Positions 12,131-23,700 of a stretch of DNA of 64,000 nucleotides are shown piece by piece. Source of the stretch: Pipra filicauda (lineage: Eukaryota > Chordata > Aves > Passeriformes > Pipridae); contig NW_024104553.1 in the NCBI RefSeq assembly GCF_003945595.2, positions 434,001-498,000 of the forward strand, written 5' to 3'. The stretch's first letter is position 1, and each line of letters starts with the position of its first letter. The notes beneath the pieces were generated by a model. It saw only the letters and a list, made by a program, of their open reading frames with translations, had not been told where the DNA came from and did no database searches. A program made the translations under genes and the position numbers.

Positions 12131-15100
12131 AAATAAGAGGTTTTTGCATCTTGGAGAGCTAAAGGGTTCAGCAGCTTTGTGATTTAGTGCATTGATTTGT
12201 ACTTTGGAACTGAAGCTTTTGCTGCTCTCTCCTTTTCTGCCACTGGGTGACAGTCAAATATAAACGTACGTTATTGCTCAATTTCCTCATCTTTGAAAAG
12301 GAAATAATTAAGTCTTGCTGTATATGTAATGCAAAGCACCATAGACGGGGAAGATGATAAAAATGTCATCCACTTTCACTGGCCTTCTTTGCTTCTCTCT
12401 ATTAATGGAGGCCTATGCGAATGAAAATTATTCTTTCTTGTCAGTGCTTCTGTCACCTTGTTCTGTGTTAATTCCAGGCTGCAGCAGTCCTGTGGCAAGT
12501 AGAAATGTTTATGGATGATGGTTGCTGGATCAGGCTGACTTCTTCCTGTACAGGCCAGGAGCTGCAAACCCTATTGCTTAGTATGGTGGTTACTCAATTT
12601 GGGAGGGTGTTCAGTAAGATGCCAAAGAAGCTTAATAGATGAGTTGCTGCAGGCTCTGACCTTTGGTGCAGCTGAACCCTATCTTAATAGTTTGTGGACA
12701 GAGATGGAGTGATACTGTGGTAACTTTGAAAGGCTGGAGAGGTGTGACTGCTTCAGGCGTGGGCAGACTTACTGCTGTGAGAACTCTGAAGAAGGGCTGA
12801 GAATGGGACATGCTTGCAATGTCTCTTTTTGGGAAAGCCCAGCCCAGGGCAGGCTGTTTCAGCATCAGCTGATTAACACTGCTCTGCCAGCCCTTGGAAC
12901 TATTTGTCCTGTTCTGGACGGATGTAAAAGTTGAACTTGATGGGATCTTAAATTGGGGTTGAAAAAGCAAGTCTGCTGTGGTGATTCTTTTATGCTGATG
13001 CTTTGGTACCCGAGGGGCAAGCACGGCTTTGCCTCTTGAGACATAGTTATCTCTAGTGATTCATTTGCCAAAGTATCCAACTGGAGATTTTCTGAGAAAC
13101 TTTTCCTGACTTTTGCAGTGAAGTAGACCTCCACTGTTTTGACATGCCAAATGTGATGGCTTTTGTGTGACTAATTCCCTTTTAAGACAGTTTCCCCAAA
13201 GTTATGAAGTGGGAAAGCAAATAAGTTGTAGTGCTGTGGATGCTCAAGAGGGTAAGTCATATGAAAACTTGTCTCTTGGGAGTTTTTTAGTTCGGATTCT
13301 TTTTCTACTCCTCTAACCCTTCGCTCCTTCCTGGCCATTGTTGGAGATAACTTAGTACACTGTGGTCTTGTCTTTTTTAGTTCTGTTTGAGCTTTGGAAC
13401 AAGTACAGCTGACCCAGAGATCATCAAATAACTTGCTTTTCTTGGGGAAGGGGAAAAGAAAATGCCAAATATGAGTGGTATTTAACAGAGTGTGGCTTTG
13501 TCTGGTGTGACTTTTGAGTGCTCTAGTCCAAGCTGTCAAACTCTGGCCAGATGTATCTCAGGGGCAGGTGCAAGAAGACTAGAAATGTTTATGGCAGAAC
13601 TGAAGCCCAGAAGCAACTTCCCCTAACCTGAACATAGTTAATGCCCTTATTCACTGGGGCTATTACCTTCTGAGCTCTTCTTTTAATCCTGTGATAGCAG
13701 GGAGGGTTGTTCTGCCAGGTGCCACAGTCAGGAGAGAAGGCTGGGCACCACGAACATATTGGAGCCGTCTGCACAAGAGTCTTCCGAGAGGGATCAATTT
13801 GCATGTAAAATCTGGCAAGTCAGTGGTGAAAGCTAGTGCTGTGGCAGGGAAGAAGCTGAGCTAATGCCTTGGGTACTTGGGTTCTTTGTTGTCCCTGATG
13901 TCTCATGGGAGCTCAGTCACTACTTTTCCATTGTGGCTGGTGGTGCAGGTTTGTTGCTGGCCAGACCTCTTCAGCTGTGAAATGCAGCTCTAACCACAGC
14001 TGCATTCGAAATAACTGCAGGCAGACACCCCTTTGCACTGAGAGCAGGATGTGAATTCTGGGAGTAGGGGTCAGAGGCAAGCAAGAATTTGTGCCCATGA
14101 AATTTGTAGTTTCTGATATCTTGCGCTACCTGTCTTTCATCCACCTCGGGCAATAGAAATTTTCCATCGTTCTTGTCTATGCTACATGGGAAAGCAGCTG
14201 AATAACTTGTCAGTCTAAATGAGTTTGTCTAAAGGTTAAGCGTTTGGACAAAGTGCGGTTTTCAGTTAAATTTCTCAGAATGAAAAAAGCCTGATTGTTG
14301 AGCCTGTACAAATAGAGGGAGTTGATTGGGTACAAGTCCAGTCAGTCAGTAGTACCCTTAAAAAAACATAAAGACTGCTGAAGTCTGTAAAACCCCAAAT
14401 ATAAACTCTGGTAGGTGGCACAGTTCTAAGCAAAAAACTTTGCACAGTGACAGGCTACTTAACCAGGCCACTGGCATTTAATTTGTTGTAAGAACCTTAA
14501 CATCTTAACACTTAGTTTTATCTGAAGCTTTGTCTACATAAATAAACTGTGTTTGGCCCTGCAAGTCAGAGGTCAACCTGAAGTGGAGTGGGATGGTGGT
14601 ATGTGAAGCACCAAGGTCTAGGAGAAAGCCAGCATGCTTGATGCTTTCTGGTGAGAGAGATGCCTGGCCCAAGATGGCTGATACTTCCATGGCCACTAAA
14701 ATGGAAAGGAGGCCAGTTACTGTTGTGGTGACTACAATGTTGGTGGGGGACCAGAGTGGAACTGCAGAACCAAGGAGAGGTATCATTGTGCAGTTTAAGG
14801 ATATTATGACAAGTATCTGAATGCAGGGTCTGCATACCTCCAGTCCAAGGAGACCTGAAGTCTGCTGAGGCTGAAAGGAGGTGCCTTTCCTGAGAGCAGA
14901 TGGTGTTGGCTCCCATTCCTGCTGCTGTGCTGGATCCTGATAATGCAGAAATGGGGTGATCTGTTGTAAAACCCAGATGAAACAGATTGACTGACACACA
15001 GATCTCTCATTATTCGGCATAAGGTGTTCTTAAGGACAATATTTTTCTAGAAACTCGGGGTTTTCTAATCCTTAACAGTTCCTCAAATACAATTCTCCCA

Positions 15101-17389
15101 GAGTAAAAGAGCAACACTAAAATGCCTGTGGAATAAACAGACATAATCTCCTCTTGATGCTTCCATGGAGACTAGTTTTACAGGCTCGTTCCACTTCCAC
15201 AGAGGCATCAGTCAATGGCATGTTGGTTTCAGATGCACGTGTACATACCTGCCTTGTGCAAGGAGAAAGCTGGAACAAGTCAGGCTTGAAAAAAAACAGC
15301 CAGTCTTCTTGATGATATCAGTGCAGGAACATGACACCTTTGCAGCTCTGAGACTGTTTTCTAGTGTGAAAACATGGCCTTACTGGAAGCAGTGAGAGGT
15401 ATCCAAAGATCTTGCCAGAGCGAGATTGGTTTTTGGTGGCAGAAGAAAGGGGCTGCAGTTCCCTAAAAAGGGAGGAAACCCTGTCTGCATAACTCCCAGA
15501 GGAACCTGAGGCTGCTTCCTGTGTCTTATCCAAGCTTCTTTTGGGACATACTATGGCATATGAAAGAATATTGCTCTGTCTCCTGAAGGACTTGGAGAAA
15601 TTTTTGCTTTAGTGTAAAGCCTTGCAGTGAAACAACGTAAGGCAAGGAACTAAGCTGGAGTACTCCGTGGCTGTGCATTCTAAAGATGTGTTTTGTTTTG
15701 CCTTGTTGGTGGAACAGATGTTCCTGCAGGGCACAAGTATCAGGAAGATTTTGCTGAAGCTATTTAAAATGTTACTCCACAGCTAACTGCCCTGTCTCTT
15801 TTCTGTAGCAAACTTCTCCTTTAGTAGAGCTGCTGGAAGATAACTCACGTATCCCTCTGACACTTTTATGCAAAAGTTGGTTTCTCAGTGTAAACAGCTG
15901 ATGAAAGTGATTGCAAAGCCTTGGCATAAGTCTGATTCCTTTAAATCTGTGTCTGCTTTGTGTCAGTGACCTTTGGAGGTGAGATGATGACCTCTAGGTC
16001 TGTCTGTTCAGTGATCACAACAGAGATCTGATGATGCTGACACCTGGGCCTTCTTATCTAGCTGCAAAAAGCACATAAGGCAGCTAATTTCTGCTAATTT
16101 GTTTGAGGTGTGGACTGAAAAATTTTGCAGTAAGTGATTGTAGTTAGCTATATACAAGGCTTTTTCCTCGTAGCCAGCAGCAGTCATGTCTCCTTATCTA
16201 GCTGCTGCCGATTAAACCTTGTCTTGGTTCTGTGCACTGCATGTGTGACTCCCCTAGCTGTGAGTTCTGAAAGTCAGTGAGGCTGTGAAATTGGGTACAC
16301 CTGGTATAGGCAGGACTTCCAAGTCCTTAATGTAGAGCTATTGATGTGAAGAGAATGCAAAGTGAAAGTCTGTCAGTAAGCAGACTGGTGGCAGGCAGTT
16401 TTTCCTGTACAGTTTCAAAAATGAGAGTATCAGAGGAAGTATTTGCATAGCAAAGCTTTTGAGCAAATGCAGATCTCCCTTTGAGGATCACTGGGCACTG
16501 TGAAACTCTGGTGAAACTCAGGCTAGCTTGGTTTGAGTAGCACTGTTTTCATGGAGGTCTCCTCAGTCCTTCCATGTTGCAGACTGTTTGAGATCTTGTC
16601 CTCACATGCAGCTAAGTTTCCTCTTAAGTAGATGAGCCAGGAAACTGTGTCATGCATTGAGCCCATTGCTTCCAGCATACTGGAGAGAAATCTGAGGCTG
16701 AAGTAAACCACTCCTTCAGCTTGTTTGTACCAGTCCTGCATGAACCCATACTTCAGAAGCACCAGCTTTGGTTGTTCACAAGCTCTTAAGGTCACTGCTG
16801 GGATGTTCTTTTTTTCTCTAACATCCAGGGCTAGCAAGAACAAGTTTTCCTTTTCACCTTATGCCCTAAATATTTACTAGAAATATTTTTATTTAATCGC
16901 CGTTGTAACCTGGAATAGATATCAGAGCCTTGGCAAGCTCTGCAAGGATGTGAACTCCTTGGAGTGAATTGATGAAGAGTTAACCTTGGTGTAAATTCTA
17001 GCAAAGATGCAGAGGGCAGAGACATTGGCTATTTGACTGCTGCATGTCATTGGGATTAAATGGTATTTAGCTTCAGTTCTTTAGGTCAGTGCTAGCAGTG
17101 TCCTCTTCTTTAATTTCCCAAATCCTTCCTCAGCGAAGTGCTCTGGAGTGGTACAAAGAGCTTAGTTGACTTTAGCTCTGCTTATTTCTTTGGTGCTCAT
17201 GAAAGTTCTGTTATCTACCTGGGGAGATGATGCAGCTTTAAACATAAGGCTGACCTGTCTTTCTCAGAAGGTGCTTGTCTGTTTGGATAGAGAGGTCCAA
17301 ACTGTCTTGCTGCATTTTCCTGGACAGAGCAACAAGATCATGTTGGGTTTATCAGCCTGCATGATGCTAAGTTATTAGAGAACGTTATT
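12131..17389. other. Intergenic, no gene recognised
   Basis: About 5.2 kb between two CR1 copies. The only long frame is a minus-strand 171-codon ORF at 14505-15020 (see findings). No repeat family was recognised in the rest. Confidence 0.5.
14505..15020 (-). other. Unexplained 171-codon ORF, coding status doubtful
   Basis: ATG-to-stop frame with one or two hydrophobic stretches (IQILVIISLNCTMIPLLGSA and IVVTTTVTGLLSILVAMEVS). I recognise no family. A second frame on the same strand (14566-14997) is also open over most of the length, which argues that base composition and not selection keeps stops away. Splice sites, Kozak context and neighbours give no support. Confidence 0.15.
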
Positions 17390-17858
17390 AAGGTATTAGA
17401 GAGTGTCCAAAGGAGGGCAGTGAAGATGGTGAAGGGCCTTGAGAGGGCTGTATGAGGAGCGGCTGAGGTCACTCTGTCTCTTCAGCCTGGAGAAGAAGAG
17501 ACTGAGGGGAGACCTCATTGCAGTTACAACTTCCTCCTGAGAGGAAGAGGATGGTCAGACAGTGATCTCTTCTCTGTGGTGACCAGTGACAGGACCCAAG
17601 GGAATGGCCTGAAGTTGTGTCAGGGGAGGTTTAGTGAGATATTAGACAAAGATTCTTCACCCAGAGGGTGGTTGAGTGCTGGAACAGGCTCCCCAGGGAA
17701 GTGGTCGCAGCACCGAGCCTGACAGAGTTCAAGAAGAATTTTGACAATACTCTCAGGCACATGGTGTGAGTCTTGGGCATGGTTCTGTGCAGGGCCAGGA
17801 TTTGGACTCAGTGATCCTTGTGGGTCCCTTCCAACTTGGCATATTCTGTGATTCTGTA
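17390..17858 (+). mobile_element. CR1 LINE 3' fragment, plus strand
   Basis: Starts within the C-terminal reverse-transcriptase region (GTCCAAAGGAGGGCAGTGAA; CTTCAGCCTGGAGAAGAAGA) and runs to the 3' end GGGTCCCTTCCAACTTGGCA...ATTCTGTGATTCTG. This is the usual 5'-truncated CR1 form. Decayed by indels. Confidence 0.9.
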
Positions 17859-18203
17859 AAGTTCACTTGGCTTTAACTTTTGTTGCTCTGACAAATAGAG
17901 AATTGGCTTGGTGAGGAGACTGCGACAAAGCTGCTTGTGTCAGGGACTTGAAGAGCCACACATGGGACACTGTTCTGTGGTATGCTTACTGTCTGCATGT
18001 GTCTCTGCACAGACCTGAGCCAACAGTGTGCTGCCTTTTCACCCCCACTGTGGCATGTGAAAGGTGTATGACATCCATTACTGTCCTGCTAGCTGAAGGA
18101 AGAACCATTCTGGGCTAGACTGTGTAGGGCCAACAGCCTGGTTGGAAGCCCTTGGCATTGTGTGAAACACTCAGCTGAAGGGAGAAAGGGATTGAGACCA
18201 TTC

Positions 18204-19053
18204 CTAACTGTTATGGTGAATATTCATACCATTACCTCATCTGAAGAGGGTATGCCGTGTTTGAGGAGGGGGGATGTTTTGCTGCGGGGAAAGAGTTGAT
18301 CCAGGGTCTCAGCCGTGGCCAGAGCCCTGCCTTGCTGGGACAGCAGCAAAGCTGGGAGCCACTGACTCGCTGTGTTGTGCTGGAATCAAAGCAGCCCAGA
18401 GGTCACCCTTGCCCCAGCTGCCACGCTGCCACAGTCTCACCAGCGCTGCCAGAGTGCCACCCGGGCCTGCCACTGCCAGAGTGCCACATGGAACTGCTGC
18501 TGTTCACTTGCCATGTGGAATCGCTGCCTGTGCCGGAGCCCCTGCTGCCACTACACAGCCCAGTCAAGCCAAGTGGGCCAAGGCACTGCATCAGGGGTAA
18601 CATGTGGCAGAGAACAAGGAGACTCTGAACTGGTACCACCACTGCAGTTTTAGTTTAGTTAACTAAATCGGATGGAGTGGCCAGTTTGGTGGTGTGGCTC
18701 CTGTGAGCAGCGTAGTTCTGGTTTTTTTGCTTTTGCCCCTGTTCTTCTATGGTTTTCTTTTGTTTGGTTGGGTGGACAGGGTGGTTGGCAGGGAGGACCC
18801 TCCACCATTCTCTTTCCCCTTTGTTCCTGGGGGACCGCGTGATGCGGTAAACTTTTTTTGTGGGTAAGCCATTTCCTTTGTATCTTTGTGGTGCTGCTAT
18901 CTTTGCTTTTTAGTAAACTGTTATTTTTTCACTTAAAACCTCCTTGCATTTTTTTGTCTCTCTATATTGGGAGGGGGGGCTAATAAAAAGGGGAGGGAAT
19001 TCATTTTATTGGAGTTCTCCTCCCAGTATTTGTCTTTAAACCAAGACACTAAC
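18204..19053. repeat. 5-bp target-site duplication CTAAC around the solo LTR
   Basis: CTAAC occurs at 18204-18208 immediately before the LTR's TG and again at 19049-19053 immediately after its CA. Identical flanks of this length are expected from retroviral integrase and mark both ends of the insertion. Confidence 0.85.
18209..19048 (+). mobile_element. Solo LTR of an endogenous retrovirus, 840 bp
   Basis: Begins TGTTATGGTGAATATTC and ends TTTAAACCAAGACA, with perfect 5-bp flanking duplications. It contains TTTTTAGTAAACTGTTATTT, a block typical of bird ERV LTRs, and the TTAAACCA(C)GACA-type end also found in them. No internal retroviral sequence adjoins it, so it is a solo LTR left by recombination between two LTRs. 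A 5-bp duplication fits the ERVL-like class. Overlapping frames at 18257-18653 are GC-rich LTR sequence and not genes. Confidence 0.88.
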
Positions 19054-20619
19054 CCCTTTGAGATTCGAAGAGCAGTCTTGGCTTCTTGCCTTCCTACAAA
19101 CTTAGCTGTGGCTTGACTTTCCTGCTTCCTGAACAACTCAAGCCACTATAGTTGACTTTCTTTCTCCTTGTCTTTGGCACCAGACTGTCAGTGGTGGCTT
19201 GTGTGTTGGGTGAATGTAGCACCAAATTACATCCTTTCATGACTCTTCGGGAGCTTTCTTTTGAACACTGCTTTTTTTTCCAGACAAGAGACTGCTATTC
19301 CCAAAGACAAGATGCAACACAGCTGCCTCTCCAGCACTGGATGCTGAATTTGACCTGCTGGTGGGTCACCTGCTCATCATAAATGATGTTTCTGAAGCAG
19401 GACTTGAGACTTGCCCAGCTTGCAAAGATTTGCTTTGGGATTACCTGGAGCAGAGACCTCAGCTATGCTGTTAATAGATCCATCTTAAGATCCCCAGCCC
19501 TTGGCCCAGAGCTCTTCACTGGCCTTTCTTGACTGAATGGTTGTTATAAAGGCTGAAATTGTTACTGCTAATAGGAGTTGCAATATTGCTGTAGAAAGGC
19601 AACAACTCTCAGAAGAGGAGTGTTTGTGGGGAAAAAAACATGCTCTTTGTGGCTTAGGTCAGGGCTCTTTACATTTAGAAGTGCTGGTCTATGAATGACT
19701 GAACATGGGGTCAGACTTTATTGCTGTTTTAAGGGACCAGCTACCCGAATCCTTGCTAATAAGGACCTTAGTCCAGTGTAAGCAATAATCAGCCCATGGA
19801 TGAAGAGTGAAAGCTGAAGGAATGGTAGGTGCCCACGTAGAGAAAACCATCATTCTCCTGAACCTGAATATAATCTGTGGTCTGCCAGAGATTAAATATC
19901 ATGTATTAACCTACATGAAACTATTTTGTTTAACCTCAGCAGAATTATGCTTTGGGAATACGATTAAGTTTATTCATCTTGGCATTTGCAGTGATGCCCT
20001 TTCATAGTGTAGATTAGCTTTTGATTAAAGTAGAAGCAGTAGTTAGACTGTGTCATTTCTGGGCTGTCTATGTTTCAAGACATCCTTATCCGTACTTCTG
20101 TCTTGAAAAAAGAACTTCTGTCTACCTCTTGCATTCCTGATAGATATGTCTAACCTTTTCCCTAGCACTGGAGACTCTTAAAACTTGTGCGTGTGTGTAT
20201 CCCCAGGCAAACTATCCCACTGTTGTAAAGCTTTCCTCGGTGTTGTAGTCACACGTGCTGTGGTTTAGACTTGCTTCCATCATGGCTTTGTGAAGGTTAT
20301 CACAGAATAAAGCAAGTGTAACGACTTCCTGGGTGTGCTTGAAAATGCAGCCAGAGTGTGGATGGGTCATTACTGAATCAATGACAACATGTGTTCATGT
20401 ACACTTTAGTTTTGGAAAAAGAGATACACAACTGGATAGCAATACATTCAGTCAAGGCAGGTCTTTGTCACTTTTGAGTATCTTTCTCAAGGAAAAAACA
20501 ACCATGCACTTTGAGAGAAAAGCTCTATGGTGGTTCTGTACATTCTCCACTTTAGTATTGATGTCAACAGTCCAGGTAAGGAAAAACACATGGTGGTAGA
20601 TCCCCTGTAAGTCAGGGTC
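19054..20619. other. Interval between the LTR and the CST7 stop; includes CST7 3' untranslated region
   Basis: No gene or known repeat recognised. On the minus strand, the candidate poly(A) signals AATAAA at 19974-19969 and near 19717 lie 650-900 bases past the CST7 stop. Confidence 0.5.
19969..19974 (-). promoter_or_regulatory. CST7: Candidate CST7 poly(A) signal
   Basis: AATAAA on the minus strand, about 650 bases beyond the CST7 stop codon. It is the first canonical hexamer downstream; its use is inferred only. Confidence 0.3.
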
Positions 20620-20712
20620 TCATGGGGAAAGCTGTTGGTGACAGTGGACAACAGGGACATGTACTTTCTGTAACCAAGGTGTTATCCAGACCTCAAAATA
20701 GCATCTCAGCGT
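20620..20712 (-). CDS. CST7: CST7 exon 4 with stop
   Basis: 93 bases encoding TLRCYFEVWITPWLQKVHVP then VVHCHQQLSP and TGA. It carries the PW loop and the second disulfide. The tail runs several residues beyond the ending I recall for human cystatin F. Confidence 0.95.
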   Translation of the reverse strand, partial: TLRCYFEVWITPWLQKVHVPVVHCHQQLSP

Positions 20713-23700
20713 CTGCAAATAAATAGAAAATTGGTGAGAAAGTTCAGGTGTCTGCGGGTTGGTCTCAGCATTGTGGGCCATGATGGGGCAGGAGAGGAGA
20801 GCATCTTTTTGTCTGCCCACTTTATCCCAGGAAGAGTACTGTTTGCTAAGTAATCATGTCTAGCAGGAAAGCCTGTGTAAGGATTTCCCCCACCTAGAAA
20901 ACCTCTAGCACCTACTGTATTTCTGCACACGTTCACCCAGGGATATGGGTTAGGTGGATGTGTCCAGTTCAACTCAAGAATCACTCCAGCAGTTATTGAA
21001 TACCCCAAAGGAATTGGACACACCTGTTGCAGGTTTTTTTCCCTCTGGAAGTGACAGCTGTCCAGGCTGGAGTGCTCCCTCTTCTCACACACAGTGCGTT
21101 TGATTTCCACATGGAGCATGTATTTCAGCCCTCTGACAATCTAGAGAAAGTAGTTTCCTCCTTTAAAGTAAGGGCAGGGGAAAGAGATGCCAAAATTTTG
21201 GCTAGGAATCAAGTGCTACATCTGAAAATTGTGTGTCACCTACACAGAGCCCTCCTGTGTAGCAGGGCGATAGAGGGACAGCTTTAGGCATTCATAGCAG
21301 TCCTGAGGAGGATCAGGGCTGCCATGTCTTGGGTGTGCCATAGGAGGGTCAATTAGAAAATGGGTTGAAGGACCTCCAGAAGTGTGCTCTTCTTACCTGT
21401 ACCATGGCTTTGTTTATTCGTGAATCCTTAAACAGAAAGAGGTCATTGGAACCGTTGTTGTATCTATAAACCCCAAAGCGAGCTGCTTTGCGAACACCAG
21501 GGCTGTTGATGTTCGCTGGGATAGGGGAGCCAGGTTTCATGGTTGAATGAGGTGGTGGTACATGTATATCTGAAACAACACGAAACATGACTGTAAAATA
21601 CATCAAGTGCCTGAAAGGGTGGGACCTTTAGCCCTCTTAATGTTCTTACCTGTCCAATGCTTTTTGTGCTTCAGAAGGACTCTGCTCACATTCATTAAAA
21701 GTAATTTTCCTTTTTATGTTTGAAATGGTGAAAGAATCCGGTGGAATGAAGTGACATAAAAAGCTGCTGCCAGAAGTGATAGCAGAGCTCAAACTGACTT
21801 AGAAGAAGCCAGAGTATCACTAATATTTATTTAAAAGGTCTCTGGTACAACTCCCAGTTTATAGAAGGACTGACTTTGAATCTACTTATAAAGATAGATC
21901 AGGTTGTTCTGAGTACAATATAGTTTTGATAACATATCAAACACTGGCTAGAGAGCCCTGCTGCTCTTAGTTTGCATATCTTATCTTGCAGATATAAGTT
22001 CTTTCTCACCCACACCACCCTTAAGCCTTTGATAGCATCTTGAGGTTTTTATGTTAGAAGCATTTAGATAGTGATCAAGGTGAGGGGAAGATGCCCTCAT
22101 GGTATATACTGACAAAAGACAGAGTGTCCCTCTTCTCCAGCTGGGCAGGGAAGGGCCTGGGGCAGAACTTGGACTAGTTCCTCACTGTAAAATGAGCTGC
22201 TTTGAGAATTGAAGTGCTGTTGCCCCGACCCAAATGTCAGGGACCATCTTCTGTCAATGTCAAGATCCCACATGGAATACTTCATCAAGCTCTGGGGCCT
22301 CCAGCATAAGAAGGACATAGACATGTTGGAGCAAGTCCAGAAGAGGGCCATGAAGATGATTAGAGGATGGAGCACCTTTCCTATGAGGAAAAGCTGAGAG
22401 AATTGGGATTGTTCAGCCTGGAGAAGGTTCTTAGGTGACCTTATTGCAGCCTTTCAGTACCTGAAGGGAGCCTACAAGAGACATGGAGAAGGACTTCTGA
22501 CAATGGCATGTAGTGACAGGAGAAGGGGTAATGGCTTTAAACTGGCAGAGGGCAGGTTTAGATTAGATATTAGGAAGAAATTCTTCACTGAAAGGGTGAT
22601 AAGACATTGGAACATGTTGCCCAGAGAAGTTGTGGATACCCCATCCCTGGAAGTGTTCAAGGCTAGGCTGGATGGGACTTTGAGCAACCTGGTCTAGTGG
22701 AGGGTGTTCCTGCCCATGACAGGGTGTTTGGAATAGATTATCTTTAAGGTCCCTTCCAACCCAAACCATTCTATGATTATCAAGGTCATGAAGTGGAGAA
22801 ACAAGTTGTGGAAGAAATGGAAGTTGGGGGGTGTGAAGGTTAACCCATTGCCTTTCACATTAGAGCACTTCATAGAATCATTTACTGTATATTTTTACTT
22901 GGTTGTGTAGCTATTTCCCCATGCCCTGCTTATTTTTCAATAATTGAAAAGAAGCTGGAAGCTTACAGTTGATATCATTATTTCATCCCCTTTTACATTT
23001 GGCTTCCTCTCCATTTTCCATTTTCCCACTTCTGAAATCAAAGAAGAGTAAAAAATCCTCAGCCTGCACAAGGCACCGTGAGCCGCTGCTAATGCTAAGA
23101 CCTGCCAGTGCAGGAGATGATGCTCAAGTTCATGCTGTGTTTGTGCAGGCAGTGAGCCTGTGCACACAGAACTTGTACTGAATCTGTTGTGAAAGTCAAG
23201 CTTTTTATCACCTCTAGTGGTTTTTCACAAATAGATTACTCACTCACAGCCAGTTACACAGAGCATAGACTCTAAGCCAATTTGCACTGAGAAACCTAAG
23301 TAGAAGACAGGGTCAACTTGGTGATCTATTTAAAAAATAGATTATTTAAAAAAAAAAAAACAAACCAAACCAGCATTACATGTCATCATCAGCATAGAAA
23401 TTTGCAAAAATTTATCTTACAGGTTGCTTATATATGTCCTAGTTACACTGTCACATCTTCCTCCACAGGTGTTAATTGCTGCACCTACTTGCAACACTGT
23501 TCAAGGATTTACATCTTGACCTGAAAAGACTCAGTTCTACATCCCTCCTCAACCCAAGGATGTCCAAATTCATATCTCTTCCTGGTTGATACCACAGCTA
23601 CCTTAATGACTTCCATGTTTTCTTGCAGATGGGAGCTGAGAGACCATGTGTTTGAAAGGAGCAGATGTTCTCCACGTGGCTTTGTGTTTGGTGTGGAGGT

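Noticed and set aside
18257..18653. Three overlapping 90-123 codon ORFs and a minus-strand ORF
   Set aside because: They lie wholly within the solo LTR; GC-rich sequence keeps stops rare in every frame.
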